Below, in pieces: positions 9,001 to 17,864 of a DNA stretch of 45,196 nucleotides; the stretch's first letter is position 1; each line of letters begins with the position of its first letter. The stretch spans positions 1 to 45,196 of the IMG/VR virus record IMGVR_UViG_3300048554_000805. One strand, 5' to 3'. A program made the translations under genes and the position numbers. Below the pieces are notes generated by a model. That model was not told where the DNA came from. It did no database searches and was given only the letters and a program-made list of their open reading frames with translations. Source of the stretch: a virus.

Positions 9001-11701
9001 TGGAAGATTCAGAACACAGTTTAATTTAACTGCTGAGACAATTGAAGATTTTGTCTCACAAGTTGAGAGGGTAGGATTTGAGGAGGCTTTAGAAGGCACA
9101 ACGGGAGCAATGCAAGGCGCATTTGATTCCATTTCAAGTATGTATATTAATGGTTATGACAAAGACAAACTAAGAAGAAATGCTGAAGAAGTAAAAACTA
9201 TTTTAACTGAGCTTTTAACTGATGCGTATTTTGATGTTCTATCTCAAGACTTTATTGATGAAATTGATTCAATGCGAGCAGGGATCTTTTCAGAATTAGA
9301 GTCGATAAGATTCAACAGTTTAAGCCCTGAGCAACAAATAAATGAGCAGAGCCATGAAAGACTAGATGCCATTGATGCTGAAAGAGATAAAGTTAATGAG
9401 CTAATCACATCAGAAGAACACAGAATAACCTTGCTTGATCATTTGGATGATTTAGAAGCTGATTCTAACAGGTTGTTAGCTGCACAAACTCTTCAATTAA
9501 AATTATTGAATGAGGAGAGAGAAAGAGATTTGTTCTTAATGCAAAGCTCAAACATGATGAACACAATCGGGCAAATACTATCTAATTTTGATGCCACAAT
9601 GATCAGAATTGGGGAATTGGTTGAGGGCTTGTTTGATCAAGTTAATGAGCTTTTATTTTCAGATTTCAACCTTGCCCCAAATACAGAAAAGTTTGAGTTA
9701 GCTACTCAAAAATATCAGCAATTGTTGGAGGCTGCATTTGACCCTGACGCATCAGAAGAAGATATTGAGAATGTTCAAGCATTTGTAAATGAATATCTGA
9801 AATCAGCCCGAGATGTTTACAAATCAAGCAGCACATTCCAACAAATTTTTGCAAGTGTTCTTGATGATCTTTCAATGCTTGGAGTAACCACAGGATTTAA
9901 CCAAACAGGAGGGGCTGTTTCGGATGCAACAAGCGAAATTGAAGAGTTTATTGCAGCAACTGAAGATTTAGATGAGGGGCTAAAAGATGCCCTTGACAAA
10001 GTAACAAGAGAATTAGGCTTGTTGGCTGTTGCCTTTCAAGAGCAACAACTTGATTTTATTATTGGGGAAGAAGGGTTAAATATCCCATTGGAAATTGATG
10101 GAAGTAACCTCAAACCTATCATTAGTCCAAGCATAGACCTTGCCCTTACCCAAGATGACATTGGTTCAATTGGTTTCTTTGATGAAAATGGCGATCCCTT
10201 AAAATTAGACTTTACAGAAGCTGCATCCTTCACAGCCAACATCAGTGGATTCTACAGCCAAGACACAGAAACCTATCCTGACGCCACAAGAACAGAATCC
10301 TCAACATTTACTGCTAATGTGACAGGATTTGATGATTACACGGGAGAGGCATCTGTTGATGTGACTTTGACAGGGTTTGAAGATGTCACAGCCACAGCCA
10401 CTTTGACCCCTGTGTTGACAGGATTTGAAGAGTACAACCCGAAAGCCTCAGTTAATCCAACATTTACAGGATTTCAGACATATAATGAGGCCGCAGATTT
10501 TAATGCGACTTTAACAGGTTGGACAGAATACACAGGAGAGGCTACTTTTGATGGGGATATTACAGTTAATTCTGATTTTAAAGTTGCTTTAACAAATTGG
10601 AAAACAATTTCTCAAGATGGCTTAACAGCAACATCTGATGTTTCTGTTTCTTCCACTCTGACAAAAACAACAACAGGTTGGACTGATGTAATAAGAAATG
10701 CAAATTTCAGTTATTCAGCAAATAATTGGGGCAATGTTTATAGAACATCAAATTTTTATGGGACAGCAAATAATTGGAGCAATGTTTATAAAACAGCAAA
10801 CTTTAGCTATACAGCCTCAGGATGGGGGGAGTTCTCAAGGAGTGCGACATTTAGCTTTACAACCAATTTGCAGACAGAAGTTAATAATTTAACAGATGCA
10901 ATTAGACAGGCTGTTGTAGATGCTGCTTATGATCTAGCACAGATTGATGTGAGTGGAGGGGGTTCAATTGGGGGAGGTGGAAGTGATGGAGGAAACACAG
11001 GGTCACAATATCCAATTGGGACAGGTGGGGGTGAGCTAATGGATCGCTATTATGAAGGAAGCACAGGCCACAGTTTCAATAGAATTTCCAATAGTTTAGG
11101 CTTTGAAAATATTTACTATTATACAGGGCAACAAGGAGAAAGTAACAGAGATGCAAGTTATGCTGCAGCATTTAAGACTAAAATGATTGATGAAGGCTTT
11201 ACTTATGAAGGACACCCTTATTTAATCACATATGATGCGCCTAATGGTTATAATTATGTTTATGCTTTTAAAGCAGACAAATTATCATTAGCTCAAGCTG
11301 ATTGGGAATGGTATGGAAAAAATCGAGCAAGCCAAATGCAATATTATAGTAAATATGGCTTTAGATATGGTGGTGTAGTCCCACATCCCGAAGACACAAT
11401 CCCTGCAATGTTGTCAGCAGGAGAGTATATTTTAAGCCCTGAGACAGTTAATAGATTTGGCGTAAGATCATTGAACAGATTAAACAATGGGGATTCATCA
11501 GCATTAGCACAAACTAATGATCCTGAGGTAAAAAGGTTATTGTCAGAATTGATTGTTGCAGTAAAAGAAAATGGGACTGATGTTCATGTTTACACTGACA
11601 TGAAAGGAGAAGCAAAAGCAGCAGTTTCAGAATTTAGGTCTGAGCTAAAAGAAAGAACTAGAAGGCAAGGCGATCAGTATGTTCCTGCAAAATATATCTA
11701 A
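6083..11701 (+). CDS. Tail tape measure protein
   Basis: A 1,872-residue protein that sets tail length and is delivered during DNA injection. Residues 1-50 form a coiled coil, about 85-330 match the TP901-type tape measure domain (YERQISKLNALTQASQTE, AEAANVLAALG, AFLVDRGFRAEAAGTALR), followed by hydrophobic helices near 370-460 and 830-920 and long coiled coils. Residues about 1375-1595 hold around ten short repeats of the type TGF/W-xx-Y-xxxAxF. A Gly-rich linker near 1620 leads to an end with GGVVPHPEDTIPAMLSAGEYILS, the usual tape measure tail. Length predicts a tail near 280 nm if all of it is helical, which the repeats make unlikely. Confidence 0.9.
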   Translation: MAADSTINIEIELQQALRKLDELQKAFDKQSELIDQASKSASRFERVIKKSMTSATKAVKSATSVFLNLKSAAVGIVAAFSAREFVNFGANYERQISKLNALTQASQTEQLRLRKAIREVGSSTAYTATQAAEAANVLAALGRSSNQISKELGVVVKVAGATGTAIETVSEAVAAQMNVFGESAEQVGNVFAAAYSTSAANVEKLQTALGQVGPVAKAAGLSLTQTAGAISFLVDRGFRAEAAGTALRGVLVRLIDPTKVVLKEFDALGISFEQIQKLSFQDQMQAIADRLGNVASQAERNRILTKIFGVEALAAANNFINALQEGNQVIDSQAQKLRQATTAADLYKEITSDLRGSIDNLISAVQDKLLTAFQAAEPFVQGIVDKLKEAVQALTAEDIIDAVENIGIKLVKGAFAFYDAIRVAINAVYSFFNSAAFQNVIEVAKNAVSALGYSSIDDQIRKAEDDLRFYITKVAEISQQQRDDRDSLFPSFIKGDSLQEAQQELEIAKQVLAELQKQKTEQALSLEIVKDRSGLEQFLIDKIREGATKIRERLKAQENITDAVEKQVTATKDLAEAEETLPSQKKSPFAALTGAGGGGETFTPPPQIEGLVDAYTALSQSLTVAFEKAFDESEPLAERASELTDFVFSINKGLEAVEKQGTFDPQQMKVIQSVLVEMLVLAKELDRDAQSEALGEANKKANELAATIKKLDDARAEASEKTRREQEKIAAAIAEQTRLQNHTFFDSIVKSVKEILGYEEDITGEKLKQNDYDKWRLQQAEKYKDVLANTLVEGVAGAGPNASRGISAGKAFAQGAQAGGPMAGLANMALDMVMSNEKVAKAIDGTFKLFFDVFDPFIGLIGDLIEAINRLIGALIKNITSGIEGALDQIGLGPNGYLFGGGFAQDFEQFTFDISGGMFGVDNTRDYDLTGDDVVNAQKQLLANVFEDIETVFDEGFREHSSDPQYRGLLDTNGRFRTQFNLTAETIEDFVSQVERVGFEEALEGTTGAMQGAFDSISSMYINGYDKDKLRRNAEEVKTILTELLTDAYFDVLSQDFIDEIDSMRAGIFSELESIRFNSLSPEQQINEQSHERLDAIDAERDKVNELITSEEHRITLLDHLDDLEADSNRLLAAQTLQLKLLNEERERDLFLMQSSNMMNTIGQILSNFDATMIRIGELVEGLFDQVNELLFSDFNLAPNTEKFELATQKYQQLLEAAFDPDASEEDIENVQAFVNEYLKSARDVYKSSSTFQQIFASVLDDLSMLGVTTGFNQTGGAVSDATSEIEEFIAATEDLDEGLKDALDKVTRELGLLAVAFQEQQLDFIIGEEGLNIPLEIDGSNLKPIISPSIDLALTQDDIGSIGFFDENGDPLKLDFTEAASFTANISGFYSQDTETYPDATRTESSTFTANVTGFDDYTGEASVDVTLTGFEDVTATATLTPVLTGFEEYNPKASVNPTFTGFQTYNEAADFNATLTGWTEYTGEATFDGDITVNSDFKVALTNWKTISQDGLTATSDVSVSSTLTKTTTGWTDVIRNANFSYSANNWGNVYRTSNFYGTANNWSNVYKTANFSYTASGWGEFSRSATFSFTTNLQTEVNNLTDAIRQAVVDAAYDLAQIDVSGGGSIGGGGSDGGNTGSQYPIGTGGGELMDRYYEGSTGHSFNRISNSLGFENIYYYTGQQGESNRDASYAAAFKTKMIDEGFTYEGHPYLITYDAPNGYNYVYAFKADKLSLAQADWEWYGKNRASQMQYYSKYGFRYGGVVPHPEDTIPAMLSAGEYILSPETVNRFGVRSLNRLNNGDSSALAQTNDPEVKRLLSELIVAVKENGTDVHVYTDMKGEAKAAVSEFRSELKERTRRQGDQYVPAKYI
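10210..10870 (+). repeat. Degenerate 16-residue repeat array inside the tape measure
   Basis: About ten units of 16-18 residues sharing T-x-T-G-F/W-x-x-Y/V-x-x-x-A-x-F/V, for example LTGFEEYNPKASV, FTGFQTYNEAADF and SANNWGNVYRTSNF. The last four units switch from Gly-Phe to Asn-Trp. Each unit is predicted as two short beta strands, unlike the helical rest of the protein. Confidence 0.75.
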
Positions 11702-11709
11702 GCTTATTT

Positions 11710-11726
11710 TTTAACAGTGTGTTAAA
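11710..11726. promoter_or_regulatory. Dispersed palindrome abutting a start codon (perfect)
   Basis: Reads TTTAACA-GTG-TGTTAAA, a perfect 7-3-7 inverted repeat whose final A is the first base of ATG 11726. No Shine-Dalgarno sequence is visible, so the palindrome occupies the place of the ribosome site. Confidence 0.7.
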
Positions 11727-12784
11727 TGTTACTTGCAGAAATAACAGTTGGAGGGGTTGATTATTATGGAAGCCTCAAGGGTCATGCAGGAGATACTTTT
11801 TATGCGCCTTGGGTTAAAAGAATGCCAACCCTTGAGCTAGGGCAGATTGAAGACAGTGGGAAAATTGGGGTTGTCTTTGGGAATATTGTTTTAACAAATG
11901 AGCATTTAAACAATGACCATCCTTTTAACACTGACAACTATGAGTTTTTAGTAAATGACCCTCAGTTATATGACTGCAAATTAAAGTGGGGTGAAGATGC
12001 CTCAGACTATCTTTTTGATGGTCAAATATTTTTGCAGGGGTTGAATGAAAAAGAGTTAACCTTTGCTCTGACTGATAGACAGTATGAGTTAGGCGCAAGG
12101 CCATTTACCTTAACGGAAGCTTTTGTTTTTGTTGAGGGGGTTAACTTTACCTCAGGTGGAACTTTAATTGAGATAACAGCCTTAAATCACAATCTAGCTG
12201 CAGGAACTTTAATAACCTTTGAAAGAATGACCTCCTATGGTCAGAACCTGAGTTATACAGGGGTAGTAGAAGATAATTATTATTATGTCAATGGCGTGAC
12301 TTCAGTTAATAGTTTTACCATCCTAGATAAAGATTTTGTCCCTGTCACAGGTGGGGTAGGTACAACAGGGACATTTATTTCTGATGCTCTCACACATAGA
12401 GTTGGCATTCCTCTCAGAGTGCCGTTTTCTTGGGGAGTGGTAAGGGAACAGACCCCTGTTATTAAAAAGCTAGATGTTGAGGTAGCTAACCCCTCATTAG
12501 CCTTAAATAGCTCAACAGCCCCTTTAACCATTAGAGAAGATGGAGTTGTTATCTTTACAACAGATTCCTCATCAGCAGAGTATTGGAATCATCCCACTAA
12601 TGGGTCAGGGATTGCCCCAACTACTGACACGATAACTCTCAATGCTCAGACAGTGGGGGGAACACTAAGCATTTCGGGAATATCAACAAGGTCAGGGAGT
12701 GAAGTAACCTCCCAAAATCTAGGAGATTTCTTTGCTTATGTAGCCACTCAGCTAGGGCTTACTATTGACAATAGTTTAATATGA
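11726..12784 (+). CDS. Distal tail / baseplate hub protein, N-terminal component
   Basis: A 352-residue beta-rich protein right after the tape measure. Its start (AEITVGGVDYYGSLKG...LGQIEDSGKIGVVFGNIVLTN) resembles the distal-tail ring of siphovirus tips. Residues about 135-215 form an inserted Gly/Thr-rich domain. The C-terminal part ends DFFAYVATQLGLTI, which in other phages continues in the same chain as hub sequence. Here it stops and the next gene begins by ATGA overlap, so the hub may be built from three polypeptides. The role is inferred from position and fold pattern. Confidence 0.6.
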   Translation: MLLAEITVGGVDYYGSLKGHAGDTFYAPWVKRMPTLELGQIEDSGKIGVVFGNIVLTNEHLNNDHPFNTDNYEFLVNDPQLYDCKLKWGEDASDYLFDGQIFLQGLNEKELTFALTDRQYELGARPFTLTEAFVFVEGVNFTSGGTLIEITALNHNLAAGTLITFERMTSYGQNLSYTGVVEDNYYYVNGVTSVNSFTILDKDFVPVTGGVGTTGTFISDALTHRVGIPLRVPFSWGVVREQTPVIKKLDVEVANPSLALNSSTAPLTIREDGVVIFTTDSSSAEYWNHPTNGSGIAPTTDTITLNAQTVGGTLSISGISTRSGSEVTSQNLGDFFAYVATQLGLTIDNSLI

Positions 12785-13002
12785 GTTTTGGAACAGGAAG
12801 CACTTTTTTATTAAGTGAGACAATCAATGATATTAGGATTTTAGATTCGCCTGTTGTCATTAGAGATTCTCAAAGAGTGGTAGTTAATGGAGTGGCAACC
12901 CTTCAGCCTGTGACTATTGAAATAAGCGCAACAGGAACTTTGATTTGTAGAGCCTTAGTAATTGCAACAGCTACTTCTCAGATTGAATTACACAGGCCAT
13001 AG
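12781..13002 (+). CDS. Small tail-hub segment
   Basis: A 73-residue beta-rich protein starting in an ATGA overlap and ending three bases before the next start, in the adjacent -1 frame. It reads as the middle of a hub protein: LLSETINDIRILDSPV then VVVNGVATLQPVTIEI then SQIELHRP. The following gene continues naturally with ANSRNEPLLDFAADI. It may be a genuinely separate subunit or a hub gene interrupted by a one-base frameshift between 12987 and 13004. No slippery heptamer is visible in that interval. Confidence 0.5.
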   Translation: MSFGTGSTFLLSETINDIRILDSPVVIRDSQRVVVNGVATLQPVTIEISATGTLICRALVIATATSQIELHRP

Positions 13003-13004
13003 AA

Positions 13005-13568
13005 ATGCCTTCTGCTAACTCAAGGAATGAGCCACTTTTAGATTTTGCAGCAGATATTGCCAAAGCTGCAAATATGCTGCTCCAAATAAATGGAAGTGTT
13101 TTAAGGGTTATAAATAAAATCCAAATTGCAAACCCCATAGCAACAATAAGAACACCCGAATTAATGAGTCTGACTGTTGCCCCAAGTTACCCAATTAAAA
13201 GAATTTACAGCGAATTTGAATTTAATACACCTTACCCTGAGTCTCAAACTCTTGCACAAGAAACAAAGCATGTAAGCCAACCTAATTTATCTTTTGGGGA
13301 AGAGATTGAGTACGATGCTTTAAGCACATCAGAGGAAAGTGTTTTACAATTTCTGAGGGCTCTTTTAACAACAGAATCAGCCCCTGTTGGCACAGCAAAA
13401 ATATTCGGGATTAAAACAGATTTACCCTTAGGTTATAGAGTCCAATGTTTTGATGAAATGAAGAACCTGCAAGCAATCATTACCATTACAAAAGTTGTTT
13501 ATCAGTTTGATGATGAGATGACTACAATAAGTGGCCCAAGTACCCTTGAATTTATTCGGGAAATATGA
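13005..13568 (+). CDS. Tail-hub protein, C-terminal segment
   Basis: A 187-residue protein that begins with NSRNEPLLDFAADIAKAANMLLQINGSVLRVIN. This resembles the internal segment of hub proteins where a short helix carrying DFAADI precedes strands. ATG 13005 has no ribosome site, and the frame is open upstream only to 12987, which supports translation coupled to, or fused with, the preceding gene. It ends in an ATGA overlap with the gene at 13565. Role inferred from position. Confidence 0.55.
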   Translation: MPSANSRNEPLLDFAADIAKAANMLLQINGSVLRVINKIQIANPIATIRTPELMSLTVAPSYPIKRIYSEFEFNTPYPESQTLAQETKHVSQPNLSFGEEIEYDALSTSEESVLQFLRALLTTESAPVGTAKIFGIKTDLPLGYRVQCFDEMKNLQAIITITKVVYQFDDEMTTISGPSTLEFIREI

Positions 13569-14524
13569 AGCTGATTTATACTGATTTAATTACCTCAGTT
13601 ACTACCTCCCAAGGTAATTTGAACAGTGATTATTCGGTTCTGAAAGTTTTAAATAATTACCCCAAACAACCTTTTATAGCTGATACAACCAATGTGACTT
13701 TGACAGTTACTTGCTCAGGTGCTGAAGCTATTTTTATTGGCTATCTTGCTGAGTATGTGCAGCTAACTTTTAAAAACTCAGGGGGCTCTACTTTAAACAC
13801 TCAAACAATTACAAATTCCTATGATATGGGAGAGGCTTATTTATTAAATGGCCTTACTCATTGGAATAATGGAATTTTTGCTGAATGCCCAAGCAATACT
13901 GAAACTGTTGATATTCAGCTAGTTAATTCTGTGAATGTCCAAGGAAATTTAAATTATTGGTCTGCTGCAGGGGATAGCTTTGGGAAGCTAATGACAGGGG
14001 GAGGGGCTAATTCAATCCTTCATGACAATTACCCCCAAATTAGACTTGGTTCTTTTGTTGGGCCAAACCAAATCACAAGAATTACAGGTTTGGGGGATGG
14101 TAATAGAAATATTAAATTTTCCTCAGGTGGAACAACTGATTTTTCAGTGGGTTCAATGCAGTTGCCTATTGCAGTCAATACCATTAGAGCAGGGAAACTT
14201 TTAACTACTGTTAACCCTCAAGTTGGGCTAACTGAAAGTTCTGAAGAGTTTGGGATAACAGAGGAAAATGCCACAGGGTTAAATTTTAGAATTGGAGAAT
14301 CTAGGCGAGTCTTTGCAGGAAGTCTTTCTGTTAAAGAATCTGAAAGAGCCAATGTTACTAGAATTTTTAAAGGCGTCAGAGCCCAACCAATAGCAGCAGA
14401 GATTTTAGGCTATCAAGAATCAACAAGTGTCTTTGGGTTTTTGTCAGTACAGCCAACACTTTCTTATTCAACCCAAGGTTCACAACTTTACTCTATGAAT
14501 TTTGAAATAAAAGAAATTGTATGA
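13565..14524 (+). CDS. Tail tip structural protein, unknown family
   Basis: A 319-residue, all-beta protein. Residues 1-100 look like a jelly-roll (VTLTVTCSGAEAIFIGYLAEYVQLTF), residues 105-140 are aromatic-rich, and the end (TQGSQLYSMNFEIKEIV) is a strand pair. It begins and ends in ATGA overlaps, placing it in the same translation unit as hub and fibre genes. I do not recognise the family. Gene order suggests a tip or fibre-attachment protein. Confidence 0.55.
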   Translation: MKLIYTDLITSVTTSQGNLNSDYSVLKVLNNYPKQPFIADTTNVTLTVTCSGAEAIFIGYLAEYVQLTFKNSGGSTLNTQTITNSYDMGEAYLLNGLTHWNNGIFAECPSNTETVDIQLVNSVNVQGNLNYWSAAGDSFGKLMTGGGANSILHDNYPQIRLGSFVGPNQITRITGLGDGNRNIKFSSGGTTDFSVGSMQLPIAVNTIRAGKLLTTVNPQVGLTESSEEFGITEENATGLNFRIGESRRVFAGSLSVKESERANVTRIFKGVRAQPIAAEILGYQESTSVFGFLSVQPTLSYSTQGSQLYSMNFEIKEIV

Positions 14525-15396
14525 GTTTATTAAAAGTAAATGAGATTGAGGTTTTTAATACCACAGTCTTAACCCTTACAGCCTCAGGTGGCGTTTCCAT
14601 TTCTAATGCCCTCGCCACAGGTGGGGCTATTTCAGTGACAGGGACAGCAAACCAAGCAACCACAAGAACCAATCTAGGGTTGGGGAGTATTGCAACACAA
14701 GCCTCTGATTCAGTGACCATCACAGGGGGAAGCGTTTCGGGAATTACTGATTTGGCAATTTCAGATGGGGGAACAGGGGCTTCAACTGCTGTAGTAGCAA
14801 GGAGAAACCTTCTTCCTTCAATGTCAGGGCATCAAGGGAAGGGGTTGATAGTCAACTCAAATGAGGATGATATAACTTATCAAGTGATTGGTGATGTCAC
14901 AGGAACTTCAACTCATACTTTCACAAATAAAAGTGGGGATATTTCCCAATGGACTAATGATTCGGGGTATTTAAGTGGGACAGTTGCAATTACAAATGGT
15001 GGGACAGGACAAACAACTCTAGGGGCTGTTGATGCCGCAGATTTTGGCTCAACTGATGCCCAAGGAAATCATGCTACAAGTGGATTTAATTTAACTTCTG
15101 ATGGAGCAGGAGGGGTTTCTTGGGCTTCCCCCTCAGTAGCAGATGGGGCTGTGACTAATGCCAAGATTGCAACCAATGCAGTTAGGGAAAACCAAATCTC
15201 TTCATATGACATTTCAATTCAAGCAAACGCCACTCAGGGTTATGTGTTGGTGGCTGATGGAACAGGTAACTCAGAATGGCTTCCAAATCAATCGGGTGGT
15301 GGTGGTGGTGGAAGTGGTACAGGGGATTTAGATGGGGGCAATAGCGCCTCAGTATACACAGCAGGGCAAACCTTTGATGCAGGAGCAAGCACCTAA
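14521..15396 (+). CDS. Tail fibre protein with GGTG-type repeats
   Basis: A 291-residue Gly/Ser/Thr/Ala-rich protein. The segments AISDGGTGASTAVVARRNL and AITNGGTGQTTLGAVDAADFG are the classic phage tail-fibre motif (DGGTGAxTAxxAxxNLG), and ANQATTRTNLGLGSIAT is another copy. Such fibres form trimeric beta-rich shafts. There is a poly-Gly linker near 258-266. Starts and stops overlap both neighbours (ATGA at 14521, TAATG at 15394). Confidence 0.8.
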   Translation: MSLLKVNEIEVFNTTVLTLTASGGVSISNALATGGAISVTGTANQATTRTNLGLGSIATQASDSVTITGGSVSGITDLAISDGGTGASTAVVARRNLLPSMSGHQGKGLIVNSNEDDITYQVIGDVTGTSTHTFTNKSGDISQWTNDSGYLSGTVAITNGGTGQTTLGAVDAADFGSTDAQGNHATSGFNLTSDGAGGVSWASPSVADGAVTNAKIATNAVRENQISSYDISIQANATQGYVLVADGTGNSEWLPNQSGGGGGGSGTGDLDGGNSASVYTAGQTFDAGAST

Positions 15397-15983
15397 TGGC
15401 TAGAATTATTCAACTTAGAAGGGACGCATCAGCCAATTGGACTAATGTTGATCCTACACTAGCTCAAGGAGAGTTAGGGCTAGAGACAGATACAAAATAT
15501 TTTAAGCTTGGGGATGGTGTCACTTCTTGGACAAACCTTGAATACAAAGACACTATTGATAATTTGCAGAATGTAAATATTACAAGCATAGCAAATAATG
15601 ATGTTTTAGTTTATGACAGCAGCAACACAGAATGGGTAAACCAAGGGCTTAATATTGCGGATTACTTCCCGACTAATTTGCCTTCAAGTGGCATTGCACT
15701 CAGGAAGTCAGACGGTTCAACAACTGTTTTAAGTGAAACAGGAGGAATTGCCACTTTAGACAATGTGGCTTTGGGGTCAAATGTAACAGGGGTAGGAGGT
15801 ACAGCAACCCAATATTTTGAGCTTTCTTTAGTTGCTGATGGGGCAGGGAACTTAACCAATTTAAATAAATATACTGCTGACCCAACTGATGTAGTTACTT
15901 TGAATGAATTGACAAAAGAGTATTACCTTGGGACTTCAATGGACTTTCAAATTATTAACAATGATTTAGTGATGGTAATATGA
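15396..15983 (+). CDS. Tail fibre protein with Mtd-type N-terminal domain
   Basis: A 195-residue protein whose first 50 residues (IQLRRDASANWTNVDPTLAQGELGLETDTKYFKLGDG, given here in parts: IQLRRDASANW, PTLAQGELGLE, FKLGDGVTSWTNL) match the N-terminal domain of major tropism determinant proteins. That domain forms intertwined trimers and anchors receptor-binding proteins. The remainder is beta-rich and lacks a C-type lectin fold, so this is probably a connector to the next fibres. It overlaps the RCC1 fibre gene by ATGA. Confidence 0.75.
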   Translation: MARIIQLRRDASANWTNVDPTLAQGELGLETDTKYFKLGDGVTSWTNLEYKDTIDNLQNVNITSIANNDVLVYDSSNTEWVNQGLNIADYFPTNLPSSGIALRKSDGSTTVLSETGGIATLDNVALGSNVTGVGGTATQYFELSLVADGAGNLTNLNKYTADPTDVVTLNELTKEYYLGTSMDFQIINNDLVMVI

Positions 15984-17854
15984 GTGTTACTAATGCAATT
16001 GACTATAAAAAAGTAGGCTATCGTTGGAAGGGTGAATACAGCGCATTAAATACTTATGAAAATAATGATGTTGTTCACAAAGAAGGTGCAGCTTGGAAAT
16101 ATAATAGCTCATCCAATGCGTTTGAGATATTTGCAAGGGGTAATATTGACGCATTAGTTAGAGGGGAAATTATAACAGGTGGAAACTATACAACCACAGG
16201 GGTAACAAGTGAAGTTTTAGTGGTTAATTCCTCAGGAACTGAGGTTGAATTTAATCATAGAATGGACAGAAATGGACAGCGAGTAACCCAAATAGCAAGC
16301 TATGGAATAAGTGAAGGCTACCGAATGGGCCATCTTCATGCCGCAAATTATTTCAGTGGCTTATTTTTAATGAATGATGGAACTGTAAGAGGGGTAGGAT
16401 ATAACCACTCAGGGGAACTTGGAACAGGAAATATTGATGGAGATGTTGGGCGAACTCCAAATGTTATTCCATTCCCAAAAGGGACAAGAATTAAGAAAAT
16501 ATTTGGTGGACAACACAGTAATTTTTACATAGATACAGACGATAGGCTTTGGGCTAATGGGCATTACCAAGCTCTTGGAATGAGTACAAGCACTTATCAA
16601 AATTTTACAGGTTCTATCTATTCAAGTAGTCATTTAGAAGTGCCTTTGTGCTTACATGAAGTAATGCCCTCAGTTTTTACAGCCAATGATAAAATTGTTG
16701 CGGTTGTTAGTTATTGGGGTCAATACGGTAGCCATCATGGAACTTTTGCTTTTTCAGACACAGGCAAGGTGTGGTCAGCAGGTCATAATGGTAATGGACA
16801 ATTGGGGATAGGAACAAATACAGACACTTGGGATTTTACACTGATTGAGCTTACTCAAGATGTTCCTATGGATGGGGTAACTTGTGCGCCTTGGGGTGCA
16901 GCAAGTGGGTTAAGGGCTGTAAATGGGGATTATTATGAAGCAGGTTGGCCTTCTTTACTTTGGGGGAATACTGACACAAATGTTTTTAGAAAAGTAGAGG
17001 CAGCAGGGAAAATAAAAATGGCTCAGATGAGCTACCAAAGACAACACAATTCGACAAGCGATTATTATGGTCATGTTTTAGTTCAAGAAAATGGGGATCT
17101 TTGGTTAAAACAAAATAATCCTGCTTATGTTAATGTTGGAAGTTCAGGAATTAATGGCTTAACTAATTCTTCAACTAATTACTTAGATTCCCGACTTAAT
17201 GATTCTTTATGGTGTCTTGGACAAGGTGTAAAAAGAGCTTGGTTTACTGCAAATGGGTATAATGAGTTAATTGTTGAAATGGAAAATGGAGATTATCGAC
17301 ATAGGGGTAATGGTGGTTATCAGACAGGCCCAACCTATAACACAAACAGTTTGCCCACCAATGGGACAGATTTTACAACAAACAACAAATTTCTTTTCGA
17401 TCAAAATTATTACAACAGCAACATCACCAAGTTCATAAATTTCGGTGGGAATATCTACAGATTACACGGTGCTTTAGACAATCAAGGAAGGCTTTTTTTG
17501 GCAGGATACAATTCAAAGGGGATTTTGGGGAATGGTGTTACTTACTCTATGGGGCCATCTGCTAATTATAATATCACAACTGATAATGCAGGATATGACA
17601 TTTATAGCAACAACAGCTTACTTAGACCAACACACACAAATGGCTATCCTTATGTTCCAATAAGAGACGCTATTGTTGATTTTCAAATAATGGGTAGGCT
17701 GTACTATGTATGGAACGTTGGTGAATATAATCAGGCATATTGTTATGCCTTAACAGACAAAGGGGATGTCTATGCTTGGGGCGATTCGGGGCATCATAAT
17801 TTTTTAAATACGACTAATTCAGACCAATATTCACCTGCAAAACTTATTTTTTAG
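15980..17854 (+). CDS. Receptor-binding fibre with RCC1 beta-propeller, copy 1
   Basis: A 624-residue protein. Residues 5-50 (GYRWKGEYSALNTYENNDVVHKEG in part) resemble small chitin-binding-like modules with W.G.Y...DVV. From about residue 125 to the end there are RCC1-type blades: VRGVGYNHSGELGTG, VWSAGHNGNGQLGIG, LFLAGYNSKGILGNG, VYAWGDSGHHNF. Each blade repeats the pattern of a hydrophobic strand, DG, a strand with W/V-x-x-G, then GxLGxG. A seven-bladed propeller at a fibre tip would be a receptor-binding surface. It is followed by a paralogue of the same layout. Confidence 0.8.
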   Translation: MSVTNAIDYKKVGYRWKGEYSALNTYENNDVVHKEGAAWKYNSSSNAFEIFARGNIDALVRGEIITGGNYTTTGVTSEVLVVNSSGTEVEFNHRMDRNGQRVTQIASYGISEGYRMGHLHAANYFSGLFLMNDGTVRGVGYNHSGELGTGNIDGDVGRTPNVIPFPKGTRIKKIFGGQHSNFYIDTDDRLWANGHYQALGMSTSTYQNFTGSIYSSSHLEVPLCLHEVMPSVFTANDKIVAVVSYWGQYGSHHGTFAFSDTGKVWSAGHNGNGQLGIGTNTDTWDFTLIELTQDVPMDGVTCAPWGAASGLRAVNGDYYEAGWPSLLWGNTDTNVFRKVEAAGKIKMAQMSYQRQHNSTSDYYGHVLVQENGDLWLKQNNPAYVNVGSSGINGLTNSSTNYLDSRLNDSLWCLGQGVKRAWFTANGYNELIVEMENGDYRHRGNGGYQTGPTYNTNSLPTNGTDFTTNNKFLFDQNYYNSNITKFINFGGNIYRLHGALDNQGRLFLAGYNSKGILGNGVTYSMGPSANYNITTDNAGYDIYSNNSLLRPTHTNGYPYVPIRDAIVDFQIMGRLYYVWNVGEYNQAYCYALTDKGDVYAWGDSGHHNFLNTTNSDQYSPAKLIF

Positions 17855-17864
17855 GAGTAGATAA

